64,000 bases of DNA from Mixophyes australis (taxonomy: Eukaryota; Chordata; Amphibia; Anura; Limnodynastidae): contig JAVHZZ010000060.1 of NCBI GenBank assembly GCA_036250195.1, forward strand, positions 186,001 to 250,000. The letters run 5' to 3'. The notes beneath the pieces were generated by a model. It was not told the origin of the DNA. It did no database searches and was given only the letters and a program-made list of their open reading frames with translations. Shown here piece by piece: positions 32,781 to 43,859 of this stretch (within the stretch, counting starts at the first letter, position 1; the number at the start of each line of letters is the position of its first letter). Position numbers and translations under genes: made by a program.

Positions 32781-33024
32781 GCTTAATAATGCAATGTGGT
32801 AAGGCTGACCCATGACATGCGTTGCTTGTCTTGTTAAAAGGAGGCGTGGAGGGATTTGCCATTTCTTTTCCCCGGGGGCCTGATTGGCTTGTGGCACCCC
32901 GTGGTTTCCGGTTTTACCTCCGCATGGGTCACCCTGCGTTGCACGCAAATATATAGTAGTGTCTTTCTCTAATACCATGTATTATGTCTTGAAATTTGTT
33001 TTATGTGCATTTTACTCCATGTTG

Positions 33025-33245
33025 CAGGTTCACGGCAGGATGGGAAGCATTTTTGGCTGGTCGGCCATTCATTTGTTTTTTGGGCCGGTAAGAGTGGTCC
33101 TGCTCATGATTTGAGCAAATTTCCCCGGGCAGATTCAGTTAGATGGTTAGGTTTTAGGGGTTTATGTTGGGCGACGCTATTAAAGATTCTAAGGGATAGC
33201 GAGATAAAGTTTGGGTGCCCTTCAGTGCTTATAATCAACACTCTA
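33025..33245 (+). pseudogene. SGNH hydrolase N-terminal fragment (second Ngaro copy)
   Basis: Reads GKHFWLVGHSFVFWAGKSGP, then ADSVRWLGFRGLCW, parallel to 29995 onward. It keeps the Trp codon that is TGA in the first copy. It breaks off at about 33245, before the G..ND block, where the AT/C-rich array begins. Confidence 0.7.
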
Positions 33246-33279
33246 GACACCCAACCACCATGGCATTACTAGTGTTCTG

Positions 33280-33760
33280 TATTTAATAAATAGGCCTCTT
33301 TACCCCAAATTAATAGCATTCTCAGCATTAACAGTTAAACAAACCCAACCCCCCCCCCCCCACCCAACCAGTCCAAAACAATAAATTAGTACACATTTAA
33401 TAATTAGGATATTTTACCCCAACCAGCCCGGCATTAAATTAATATACTTAAATAAATACTTAAATTTAATAAATAAGCCTCCTACCCCCCAAACAGCCCC
33501 AACCTTAAATTAATAGCTCCCATGTTTAATAATTAGGCCTCCTCCCCCCTAAAAACCCCAACAGTATATTCTTAGTGTTTATGTTTAATAAATAAACTTC
33601 CTTCCTCCCAACCTTCCCCAACATTAGATTAATAACATTCCGATTTGATTTTTAAATCAATTTCACCCCCACCAGCCCAAAAATTAAATTAATAGCATTT
33701 ACAATTAATTAAAGGTCTATTTCATCCAACCAGCCTCAATATCAAGTTCATAACGTAATA
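33280..33760. repeat. Degenerate AT/C-rich tandem repeat, ~60-70 bp
   Basis: Phrases such as ttaataaataggcctcc, ccccaaccagcccc and attaaattaatagcatt alternate about seven times with irregular spacing. A C run lies at about 33348-33361. Non-coding. Confidence 0.65.
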
Positions 33761-35694
33761 TTTTCCACCATATTTAATTGCAGATGTGCTGGAAACAACA
33801 TACTCTGCATTGCTGGGGAATGGGGTATTTTCTGTGGTAAAGAGCTGGCTAAGTCCTGATGATCTAGCAGCTTCAACCTTTTTTTTTGGGCTGGAAAATG
33901 TTGTTGCAGCTCTTGTTGTCTAGTAGCTTGGGTCTTTTCCTCTAGACTGCCACTCCTGTAGCATGTAGTCTGACAGCTTGACTCTGGGTAATGGGGATGA
34001 CAAAAACCTGTCCACATCCCATGACCAAGATCGTTTCCCAGGAGCACATCTCACATTTATTTGCCAGCTCCCCAATCGAGACGTACCCTCACCGTGGGCA
34101 CTTCGAGTCCATCTGGAACTGTGACTTTGGCAGTCTAGCCTGGCAATGCTGCAGCAGGTTCAGCAAGGATGGGGGGCTCACCACAGTGATTGAGGTCCCT
34201 GAGACTCTCAGGCCTTCTCCCTGCAATGGTCCAACTTGGGTGCTTCCACCTCTTTTTTGGGTGTCTTTTTGGCCTCTTCACTGAGTCACTTTTCTCTGTG
34301 ACATACGCCACTGGACTTTCTGGGGCAAGAACAATCTTTTTAGGCCCACCTCCCTTAGTCGGGTATGCAAGTCAGCCTGTGGGACAGTCTGGCCTTAGGT
34401 GACCGGTTTTCCCACAGCCATAACACTTCCTATCCAGTCTAGTCTGATGACTTCCAGGAACAGGGTGGAATTGCAGCTAGCTACAAGCACCTGGGTTAGT
34501 GGCTACTGTTAGGATCTGCCTCATGATGCTGCTTTAGCTCCTGCCTCTGGGACTATATTTATTATTATATTGACCCTGCAGTACCTGTGAACCACCAGAG
34601 GTGCTGTTATTCTGCCTTCTCTTCTCACTATCAGGGACTACTAGCTGCACTATGTTAATCATTCGCACCTGATTGTCTCCTATATATGCCTGCCTCTCCC
34701 AGTTTCCTTTGCTGGTCATTAATGTTTCTGTGCCTGTAATGTTTATTTACCCTTGGACTAACTGCCTTGCTTTTTCTCTTTTCCTGTGGAAATCCTTGCT
34801 TAGCCAGTTTCTGCTTTTCTGTAAGCATTTAGCATTCATCTCTATCTTGTCACTTGGAGGTAAACCTGATATTTGTCTTATACCTGGAAGTCTGTTTATT
34901 CACTGATCTGGCCTGTGTTTAACTTGCATCACATGGACTGTGTTTTCCACTACATTAAACAGTTTAATACTTTCAATATATTTCTGGCTCCGTGGCTTTA
35001 ATTACAAGGACCTAGTTTGTGGAACTTGCTTGGCGGAGTGATCAACAGCAGAGAGATGTTCTTCAATTCATAAAATTCTTTGGTGTTGGCTGCTAGACTG
35101 GCGCTTCTGCCAGGGTGGCCAAACCACTACATTTTGATTTGCCAACTGGGCCGCTACTTCAAATATTATTGTGTTGTGGTCAGTACCAATTTTTTTTACC
35201 CTCTGTGTGCACCGGCGAGACAACTGCTCCCTGCAAATTAAACCATTTAAATCCACCCAGGTCTTGACACCAGATCCATTCACACATCTCATCACGAACT
35301 GCCACAGCTGGTTAGCAAATTCCTCATGGTTGATGAGAAGGCTTCTGCCAGATCCTCACATTTCTGCCAGTAGGTTCCTGGGGTAATAATGTAGCACTTA
35401 AAGAGAACTTTCTTTACCACTTCAGAGTCTGCACAGTCATCTGGGGTCAATACACAATAGGCCTCTAATGCACGCCCTTGCATTGTAAGGACCAAATAAT
35501 TGACCCACTCCTTTTTGGACACAGCATGGAGTTTAGAAATCATTCCAAACACCTGCAAGTGTAAATCACTGTCTCCAACACCGTCCTCAAATTCGGTAAA
35601 GTGACAGGACCCAAATCATGGTGCAGCAGATGATGACTTTTTACTGTACAATTTTTCTTGCTTTGCACAGGATTTCGAGATCTACCTTGGACAT
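33760..35694 (-). pseudogene. Gypsy-type gag-protease remnant, interrupted
   Basis: On the minus strand: a start MSKVDLEILCKARK (ATG at 35694); a capsid block with LTMQGRALEAYCVLTP and VVKKVLFKCYIITPGTYW, the pattern shared by Gmr1-type Gypsy Gag and SCAN domains; then REQLSRRC; then after an interruption a CCHC knuckle CYGCGKTGHLRPDC at about 34391-34432; then a protease-end block DVLLGNDLGHGM near 34020-34050. Stops and frameshifts are frequent, so it is not functional. About 34505-35050 seems inserted. No RT was found downstream, where the AT/C-rich array begins. Confidence 0.65.
34505..35050. mobile_element. Unidentified insertion in the Gypsy remnant, LTR-like
   Basis: Interrupts the gag frame. 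It starts near tgttaggatctgcctc and contains acattaaacagtttaatac and ctttaattacaagg near its far end, reminiscent of an LTR with a polyadenylation-like region. I could not find clear ends or a target duplication. Confidence 0.3.
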
Positions 35695-35699
35695 AACCA

Positions 35700-37140
35700 T
35701 CTTTTGCATTCCCTTGTGTGGAAGGAGCTCTTCACTTGAGTAACTCGGCTCTCCAAAAAAAAAACCCTAGCATTATCAAATTGCTTGCCACCAGTTATAA
35801 ACTGTGACTGGATGGGCTTACTCTGCTACCCAGTGTTTGGAGAGGGAGATCTTAAACAGTTTAGTTGGGTTTCCTTCTTACTGTCTGTATCTGGCTGTTA
35901 CTGACCACTTCTACTGGTGTCACCTGTCAGCAGATATTCACCGACTGTGAATGCCAACTGCACATGAGTTGTAGGAGAATAGTGTTGCCACCAGCTGTCC
36001 CCAGGCTCTTTGAGCTCCAGTATGGTGCTCTGCAGACTGGGACTCCTGGATTCATGTGTGAATCTAGGAGGCGCCTCTGCAAGTCTCCTCCAGAAGCCAC
36101 TGAACTACAGCTGCCAGCGGAGTTTACACACAGAGAGCTCCAGGCTCCTACTTTATCCAGGGGCTGCTCCTGCAGCCCCCACTGTACCATCAGGGATTGG
36201 AGACCCCTCCGACACTCCAGTCATCCTGTACTTACAAATGGGAACCGGAGTGGAGGAATTAAAGCTCTGGCTGAGCTCCGATCCTCACTGGACCAGCAGT
36301 GGGGGGAGAAGCAATTTCTTTTGTTTTATACACATTTGAAATAACATTTTATAAACACACATATCACTTTATACATTTCTACTCCTGGGCTAACCCTTTT
36401 AGCGCCAATATCTACATTTATATATTTATTAAAATACACTTTAAAATACATTGCACCTCCAGCACATAGCACTGGGGGGTTAACCCAATTGGCACCGCAG
36501 CATTGGAAGGGTTAATCTTTACACGGATGGGAAACCAGCCACAGGGTATGGTAAAATCTACTAACTACATCTTATTAAGATCATAATTATGCAATCACTC
36601 TGCCAGTGTGTTAAAATTTAATATAATCCTACTTTGTTGTACAGTATCTGACATTTTCCCAAGAGTCATATATATAAAACTTCCAAGTTCAAATATAATA
36701 TATATTTTCTATACTTTCCGATGCCTTGTGTTTTATATGATATTATACTTTCTTCACATTCCCTACATTGTACTACCACATAATTAATTATACTTGTATT
36801 AAAATAACCAATTGTTTAGTAATTTCCAGGATGTTCATTATTCATTTTGTATCTCAGAGACAACAAAATTTAATCTGTAGGAATGAAACATGTTAAATGT
36901 TATCTAGATGTAAAATAAATTCCCTGATTAAGTAGATACAGTGTTTCTAGAGTCTTATTCTTTGTCTTAAACTGATTTGGATATTCCAGGCCTCATGTTC
37001 TCTCCAATCTATTAACTGCTACAGCTGCTGTACACGTGTATGCTGGTGCCCTATCATGTATATATATTCTTTAAAAGTCCCTTTCTGTTGAATATTGTGA
37101 TGACAAGACAATACACTGTCATAATGGTGATATGCTGCAG
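35700..37140. other. No gene recognised
   Basis: A 159-codon frame at 35865-36344 (plus) begins with a hydrophobic MGFLLTVCIWLLLTT but has no recognisable domain, and its composition resembles the local non-coding DNA. The rest is AT-rich with no repeat that I can name. Confidence 0.4.
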
Positions 37141-37560
37141 CAGAGGAGCACCTAAATCTGCATTATCACCTAATTGTTGCATGTTATCATGTTACTGCTC
37201 CTCCTCTCTCTGGAGCCCCGGGGCCTGCTCCATGCACAAGTGTTTCCCGTGGTTCCGTGGTTCATCTCACAGCTCTGACTAAATGGACATTTTGGCGCAG
37301 GGCCAAATTATGCGATCGACTCACCCCGCCCCCTTTTGATCTCCCCGAGGTAGAAGTATGAGTAAGCAGGATGATCAATCAGGAGTTGCAGTCATGGAGA
37401 TTGTGGCTTCTGATTGGACCTCCTGCTCACAAGCCACTGCCACAGCCATATGTACACGGAGGAGCCAGAAACGAAGGTGTCCCGGGAAAAGCGGCTGCAT
37501 AGAGCAGACCCTGGAGCTGGAAAGAGGCAAATGAGTAACAAGTAACAATTATTTGATAAT
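37141..37560 (+). promoter_or_regulatory. GC-richer island, possible promoter
   Basis: Locally raised GC, with ctctggagccccggggcctg, accccgcccccttttgat (GC-box-like), and two attgg/caatc motifs (about 37376 and 37413). This suits a vertebrate promoter, but no downstream coding exon was identified. Confidence 0.25.
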
Positions 37561-39240
37561 GCAACTTTAATCTCAATTATGTCAAGGCTTTTTAGGAGGT
37601 TTCACTATACCCAATGTATTGTTTTTAGTGACAAAGCCCTGTATAAAATAAAATCCTTTCAGAAGCATAATTAAAGGGGTTTCCAACCATCACATGTATT
37701 TAATGGCTTGTATAGGCTTTACTCCAAGTTTTAGTAAATACACAACTTTTACGTCCTGGTTTCCCTCTGTACGTTTAACCCGTGTGGTGATACCACGGGG
37801 CAGAGCTGTGTGTTTGTGTTGCTCTGCTCTGCTTTCTGTATAATTGTACCCAGTGAGCAGCTTTATGATGTATCCTGGGGCAAGAAAATAATCCACTCTC
37901 CCGGATGTTATAAATACATGGCTAAAATCACGGAAGGAGGCTACTAAGAAAATAAATGCTTGTAGTAACATTTTCAGGATGGTGTGTACAAGATAAAATA
38001 AAGCAATCTGAAGGTGGAACAAACAAGCAAAACATCGCACAGCTGGTATTTCAGTACATAGACATCAAACTAGGTGGAGCTTGATCTGCTCTAGTGGGGA
38101 ATGCAAAATATCTTTACCATCGTTGTATAAAGGAAATGTATATATTGGGGCTCATTTAGAGTTAGACGTAGGTCATTGTTTGCATAAAATGTGTATTTTC
38201 ATACTGCAATCATTCCAAAATCCAGAAAGTATATGTCCATATATAGAGTTATTTATATCGCTGACATCCGTCCGCCTTTGTCTGGAAAAGCAGAATAAGG
38301 ATGTGCAGGGACTAGCATGCATGGGCTGAGCACAGTATGGGTGGGTTCATGTAATTGTAACATAACATCTGCAAATACGCCTTTTAGGGCTCGAACCTCA
38401 TGCAGGTATTAGATTTTTGGTGCAGGTATATGATGATGACTATCAGCTGTATTTAGCTGTTTCTAATTTGCTGATTGAGTATTGCGTAATTGACATTTCC
38501 ATTTTTAATTGCATTTTATATCTGCACCCCACTGTATCGGGGGGGGGGGGGGCAGACCTACACTGGTCACAAAGAAACTGTTTTTGAGCTGCAGGCGTCT
38601 TGAGACTCAACATCAATGAGTAAATCCACTTTTTTGTGTACATTATTTCCAACGTACGTTTGGTGCGCAAATGCGTCCAACTCTGAATAAGCCCCATTAT
38701 GTCTTTATTGTACTAGTTATGATTTTGTTGTATATGTTGTTATGTGTACACTGTGCATGTGGTTATTTTACCATTTCCATGCAATACATTTCTAATGAAA
38801 GAATTGTGTCTGTGTTTTTCTTCTTACTGTAGCAATAACTAGATATTTATGTGGATAAGAATTTCCCTTGCTATGGGCATATTTCAAAAGAGCTTTATTC
38901 ACTACACAGAGAGAGAGGGATGCAACACTTTTTATTGTAGCTATTTGTTTGACTGTACAAGTCAGCTTCCCTTAGGCAAAATAGATGTACACTGGGACCA
39001 GTACCTGTGCAATACCTGTCATCAATACCAATTGCAAAATCAGGACAATTTAAGCCAATTGCCAATCCACTCAAACCATGCACAGTTTGCCAAGAGTTCC
39101 CCCCGATCAGCCCAAACACCTTTCCTAGTAGGTTCAGCCTATTTGACCATCACAAATTGTGACTGTTCAAGGAAAGGTAGGTGAGGTCTAAGGTTAAGGC
39201 AGCTCAGGGGTTATGGCTGCCCTCCCACCTCCTCCAGGTT
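37561..39240. other. No gene recognised
   Basis: AT-rich with scattered short frames and a G tract (about 38539-38552). It precedes the zinc-finger pseudogene and might hold its lost exons. Confidence 0.4.
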
Positions 39241-39610
39241 AATCTTGGTCCTGCTCAGAATGTGGGAAATGTTTTCCTAAAATATTACTTCTTAAGTATC
39301 AGAGAAGTCATAACGTAAAGAAACCATATTACAGAATGTTGGAAATATTTAGCACATAATTCACTTCTTGTTGCGCACCATACAGGAGAAAGACCATGTC
39401 ATACAGGAGAGATATTCTTGCTCTGAATGTGGTAAATGTTTTACACATATTCCAAATTGTTAAATATCAGAGAAATCACTTAGGGAACAGCCAAATTCAT
39501 GTGCTGATGTAGGAAAGGGTTTCAAAGTAATTCAGAAAGGTATTGTATGTCAGAGAAGTAATGAAGGGGAGAAACGTTATTTTATGCAATGAATATGGGC
39601 ATGTTTTACA
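39241..39610 (+). pseudogene. Decayed C2H2 zinc-finger array
   Basis: Contains [20 protein letters not shown], later [14 protein letters not shown] followed by a stop, and [15 protein letters not shown] with a QR.H end is the pattern of Kruppel-type fingers in vertebrate clusters. The first finger has Tyr for the first His; others have stops and shifted frames. DNA-binding ability is lost. Confidence 0.8.
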
Positions 39611-39939
39611 AGTTCTTGCTGTCTGGATGTCCCATGTGGCTATAAATAAGGTTGGGATTTCCTGCAATGGGTTGGCAGTGGTCTTCTCCTGGGCCTACTG
39701 TGGTGTTGGTAGGAGCAAGAAAGGGAACAGGCTGGCAGTTTATTGATGGCCAATGTATGTGGCCCCATGCAGACTCAGACATGAATGTTCAGCTGTGGTG
39801 GAGGGCAGCCGCTTGCTAAGTGTTTTCAAGATCGGAAGACAGTTCAGGCATGGGAAACCTGCTTGAAAAAGACATAAATTAAATATAGATACAAAGCATC
39901 CCTGACTTAGGAGACATCCAGACAGGGAGGCAGCATTAT

Positions 39940-40330
39940 TATTGGAGAATGGGTTTAAGAATGTTTTTAGAGTTCCTTATAGGGAGTCCAAAGAGTTGAA
40001 ACTGTACGGATATTTGATGTCAGCCATGCATTATGCACTGTAAATGGTCCCTGAAACAAAGCCCAGAATATTCAGCCTGATTCATCATTTGTCAATTCCA
40101 AAGAAAGATTCGGTGACTAATGGGATCAGTAAGGAGACATGTTCTGCATCATACACCTCACTTGATGCGGCCATTCTGTAAGAGGCATCTACCTGAAGCT
40201 TTCACCTCCTTAAAAGAGTGGGTGCTAAGGGGGGAAATGGGAATCAAGTCAGTTATCCACTATCTGGACATTTTTCTTTTCATGTGACGAGACCAGCGTC
40301 TTATGAAAACCTATAATGAATGGGGATAGT
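39940..40330 (+). pseudogene. Ngaro/DIRS-like reverse transcriptase remnant
   Basis: Reads IFSLIHHLSIPKKDSVTNGI, then CSASYTSLDAAI, matching the G.FRLIHHLS.PKG.SVN and SYTS.D.A blocks of DIRS-type RT. Stops are present. It precedes recombinase remnants at 42115, with other repeats in between. Confidence 0.65.
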
Positions 40331-40367
40331 ATTGGGACAGTCATGCTCCTCAGATTTTGATGATCAG

Positions 40368-41320
40368 TGTCAGGACACCAGGGCATTAGAGTCAAGGCCC
40401 ACAGAGTAGCCCTGGTACCTTGGTGTTCTTTGGATCACGCAGACAAAGAGGAGTGGTAGCTATAATAGTACCTTTATTACAGAAGGTGCAAACACAACTG
40501 TAACACAATAACTATATTAAATCGCCAACATCTAAAAACCTCCCCCACACATCCCCAGATAAAGATATGAGGAACCGTTACATATGTTTAAACAGTATTT
40601 CTTTGGCCGGGCTAAGTTGTAAAAAAGTCTCTGGTCCTGATGCTTTTGTCACAATAGCTCAGTACTCAGGTCTTCCAGATTCCTCCGATTTCTACACTTC
40701 TAGGCTTGCTGGTCCTGGCCTCTCGGCCTTATGCTCACTACCGAGATGTTAGCAGCCTGGACCCCTGTCACCCTACTCCTGTAGGCACACCAGGGGGTAA
40801 ATGTATCAAGCTGAGAGTTTTCCGGCGGGTTTGAAAAACCAATCAGATTCTAGCTATCATTTATTTAGTGCATTCTACAAAATGAAAGCTAGAATCTGAT
40901 TGGTTGCAATAGGCAACATCTCCACTTTTCAAACCCGCCGGAAAACTCTCAGCTTGATACATTTACCCCCAGATGTGCAGACGCACAAGCAGCTCCCATT
41001 GGGGCAGAGTTATACTGTTGCACCATGTTCAGCCAGAGATGTGCCTAGATGTAAAATTGTAATCAGGACACACGTTGGAGCTGGTAGGAGACAGATCTTC
41101 AATACCAAGCTCAGGATATCCAATAAACAACCCTTGGTCTCCTTGCAGGCTCTTTTTAAACAGTTCAGAATACCCACAGGTGAAATCCCGTCCTGTAAGG
41201 TTATCCCAAGTCCGTACAGAATGCCATTGGCTCCCAAATCAGGGGTTGGATATGGGAGTGGAGAGAAGTCATCCCCACATGGGTTTCCCCCCAGCTGGTC
41301 TAGTGCATAGTAGTCTGACA
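40368..41320 (-). mobile_element. Possible solo LTR-like insertion
   Basis: Starts tgtcaggacacc and may end tctgaca at 41320, with CAG on both sides. On the minus strand it has a gtaataaaggtac polyadenylation-like signal. The palindromic MITE at 40794-40969 lies inside it. No clear 4-6 bp target duplication, so the call is weak. Confidence 0.25.
40794..40969. mobile_element. Palindromic MITE, 176 bp, foldback
   Basis: Left ggggtaaatgtatcaagctg and onward is complementary to the right end through ...cagcttgatacatttacccc. Arms of about 45 bp continue, after an unequal bulge, into aatcagattctagct/agctagaatctgatt. CAG on both sides (40791-40793, 40970-40972) is a likely 3-bp target duplication. 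Nearly the whole element could fold into one hairpin. Confidence 0.8.
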
Positions 41321-41639
41321 CAGTCCTAGAGAGAACAATAGAGTAGCAAACTAGTTACTGCAGGGCTTAATCCCAGATGATGAATAGCAACTTCCTGTTT
41401 TAATCCCTTCTATACATTTATGTTGTGAAAGGGGCTCCAGCTGCTCCAGACTTCCTGTCCTCACTGAGGGAGGGGGTAACTGACCAGGATATAGTATAGC
41501 AGACAATTTGTAGTCCAAATAAGGCACATGGAGCCCACCTGGATATATTTATGAACCTGCAGTTTTAGTCCATTGACTCTTCATTCAGAACCATATTATG
41601 AAATCCATATACTTCAACCAAATGAATCCACAGAGTCTT

Positions 41640-42110
41640 TATTATTATTATTATCGTTTATTTGTAAGGCGCCACATGGTTTCCGCAGCGCCGTACACAG
41701 TGCAAACAGTAGACCATACAGGGCAAAACAGTACAGAACATTAAACATAAAATACCAATACTTCGTAAACTCCGGGCAGGCAAATACAGTAGAGACGGAG
41801 TGGAAGAACAGGTATGGAGACAGGAGGAAAGAGGGCCCTGCTCATACGAGCTTACATCCTAAGGGAGGGTGAACAGAATCAGGCACAGAAGGGAGCCAGT
41901 GAGGCAAAGGGGAGAACCGAAGAGATGAGAGGTTAAGTGGATGGTTGGTAGGCCTTAAGAAAAAGGTGAGTTTTAAGTGCCCGTTTGAAGGAGCACAGGT
42001 TGGGTGAGAGAAGGATGGAGCGAGGGAGGTCATTCCAGTGAAGGGGGGCAGCGCGGGAGAAGTCTTGGATTCTAGAGTGGGAATTATATGTGCCAAATGG
42101 GGATAACAAT
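41640..42110 (-). pseudogene. L2/CR1-type LINE 3' fragment
   Basis: The minus-strand frame contains SRIQDFSRAAPLHWNDLPRS, then LCSFKRALKTHLFLKAYQPS, the conserved C-terminal end of L2/CR1-clade ORF2 (WN.LP...FK..LKTHLF). An ATT-repeat tail lies at 41640-41655. Only the 3' end is present. Confidence 0.75.
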
Positions 42111-42114
42111 ATAT

Positions 42115-42400
42115 CCAAATACTATTGACCAGATACATACCTTTGTATGGGGGGATTGTAACTGTAATCCTATCTCGGCACAATCAGCTTTTCTGTATCA
42201 CTTTCAGTTTATATCTATTGTCAGACAGTGCATGGGGAAGCTGGGGGGGTCAGTGGCAGAATATGGGTTACACTCCTTCCTGATTGGGACAGCAATGGAG
42301 GCTGTCAGCTGGGGCTGAAGTGACAAGATGATTATGTATATCGGGAAATGGGAATCAAGTGGTTTCAGATCTTATGTAAAGCTCCAGTTTCTACTATAAA
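42115..42400 (+). pseudogene. Tyrosine recombinase remnant (Ngaro/DIRS)
   Basis: Reads VRQCMGKLGGSVAEYGLHSF, LIGTAMEA, then after a stop IGKWESSGFRSYV. It aligns with KLGLSAADYGTHSFRIGAAT and GRWKSKCFKRYVRP of the better copy. HSFR has become HSFL, so the catalytic Arg is lost. Confidence 0.7.
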
Positions 42401-42429
42401 GATTTAAGAAAAGGAGGTAGGAGATGTAT

Positions 42430-42820
42430 TTCAAATTTGGAAAATCCCTCCACCTCTACCCCAGTCCCTCTCCCTTCTCCCCCTCATCATAAAAAATTAA
42501 AAAATAAAACAGCAGTTTGTTCTATTTGTTATATATATCCAACCTTACATGGTCTATCTTTGGTACGGGAAAAGTCCTCACTTGTACACTCACCACGTAG
42601 GCCGTTAATTCCCAACTACCAATTGGAATGTGACATAGAATATAATCTATATTTCTATAGTCATTTGTATTTTTGCTTTGTTTTGTTTTATTTCCTTTTT
42701 TTGTTTCCTCTCCGATTTTTAGATTGTGTAACCTTGGTTCTTATTTAATGTCAACAACATGTACGGTTGTGCTGTATATTGATATCTATCTGCTGTTACA
42801 AATAAAAAGTTAAAAGAAAA
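42430..42820 (+). repeat. L1-like 3' end fragment
   Basis: Ends tgctgttacaaataaaaagt followed by an A-rich stretch, with ttgtgctgtatattgat-like sequence before it, in the style of L1 3' UTRs. No coding frame. Confidence 0.45.
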
Positions 42821-43570
42821 GGAGGTAGAAGGGGGATGAGATGTTGGGGTAGAAGGTGTGAGAGACAGAAAACACTAAGATAAGGTGGTGAAGGTACGAG
42901 GACATGGTGGAGTATACAGAGAGTACCCCAGGAAGAAGAGGAGAGTGGACAAGGGAATAGTCAAGGAAAATAAGATGGTAAAGTGGTGGATACCTAGTAG
43001 TATAGCTGGGAGTATGGTAGGCTCAACTAAAGGAATGTGTAATTTAATCAATTAAGAAAGATCTAACTAAGTATTCATAATGCACAAGACGAAAGACAGA
43101 AAAAGAGTTAAAAAATGATATGTATGTAAATTAAATGATCCTTTAATGAGAATTAATGACACAGTGCAGCAGGTGGGAAATAATATCACACAAAGAGAGC
43201 TATAGAGGCCGGATACCCTGTACCTGTTCTACTAACAACTACCACAACTACCACTGGTAGTTCTCCTGAACATGATCAATAAATAAATGATGATGATGAT
43301 CCAGCTGGAAGCAGGAAGACACAGAAGTGGAATGAAAGGCCAGTTAATGCCTTAATTTATGGTGAGTCATAATTATAGGTTATACTGATAATATTTCTCT
43401 AAATGATTAATTAGAGAATCCAATACACAATACATAATGTGATAAAATAAATAGCACTTAACTTAATACATTAATAACAGCAACTCTGCAGACATGTTGC
43501 CCTGTTGGAATCGCTCATACAGAGCAGAGTGGCGCAATATTCACGCATGTGGGAATCAAGGAAGGAAAAA
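42821..43570. other. No gene; short L2-type tail near 43280
   Basis: Purine-rich sequence to about 42970, then AT-rich. At about 43275-43300, gatcaataaataaatgatga with further tgatgat is another L2-like 3' tail. Confidence 0.4.
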
Positions 43571-43574
43571 TGAC

Positions 43575-43575
43575 T

Positions 43576-43614
<39 letters not shown>

Positions 43615-43628
43615 AATATTTAGATAAA

Positions 43629-43663
<35 letters not shown>

Positions 43664-43676
43664 AATGGATAGATAA

Positions 43677-43719
<43 letters not shown>

Positions 43720-43720
43720 A
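43575..43720. repeat. TA/TG microsatellite cluster
   Basis: Three runs of ta with tgtgtgtgta between, broken by agataaatgtg twice. Confidence 0.95.
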
Positions 43721-43859
43721 GTTAACCCGTGCATGATACTCATGCATTTTAGTCAAATCAAGCTACTTAAGGTCTTAAAAAGGTTCTTGTCATGCATTTG
43801 GACCTAGCCCAGGCCTCCTCAGGGGAAGAGCGTTAGTTCCTGACGCAAGCGGCCTTTTT

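Noticed and set aside
35865..36344. 159-codon frame with signal-peptide-like start
   Set aside because: No recognisable domain, no splice or promoter context, overlapping frames of similar length on the other strand. Kept only as a note.
43471..43743. Frames of alternating Tyr-Ile in microsatellites
   Set aside because: Translations of TA repeats.
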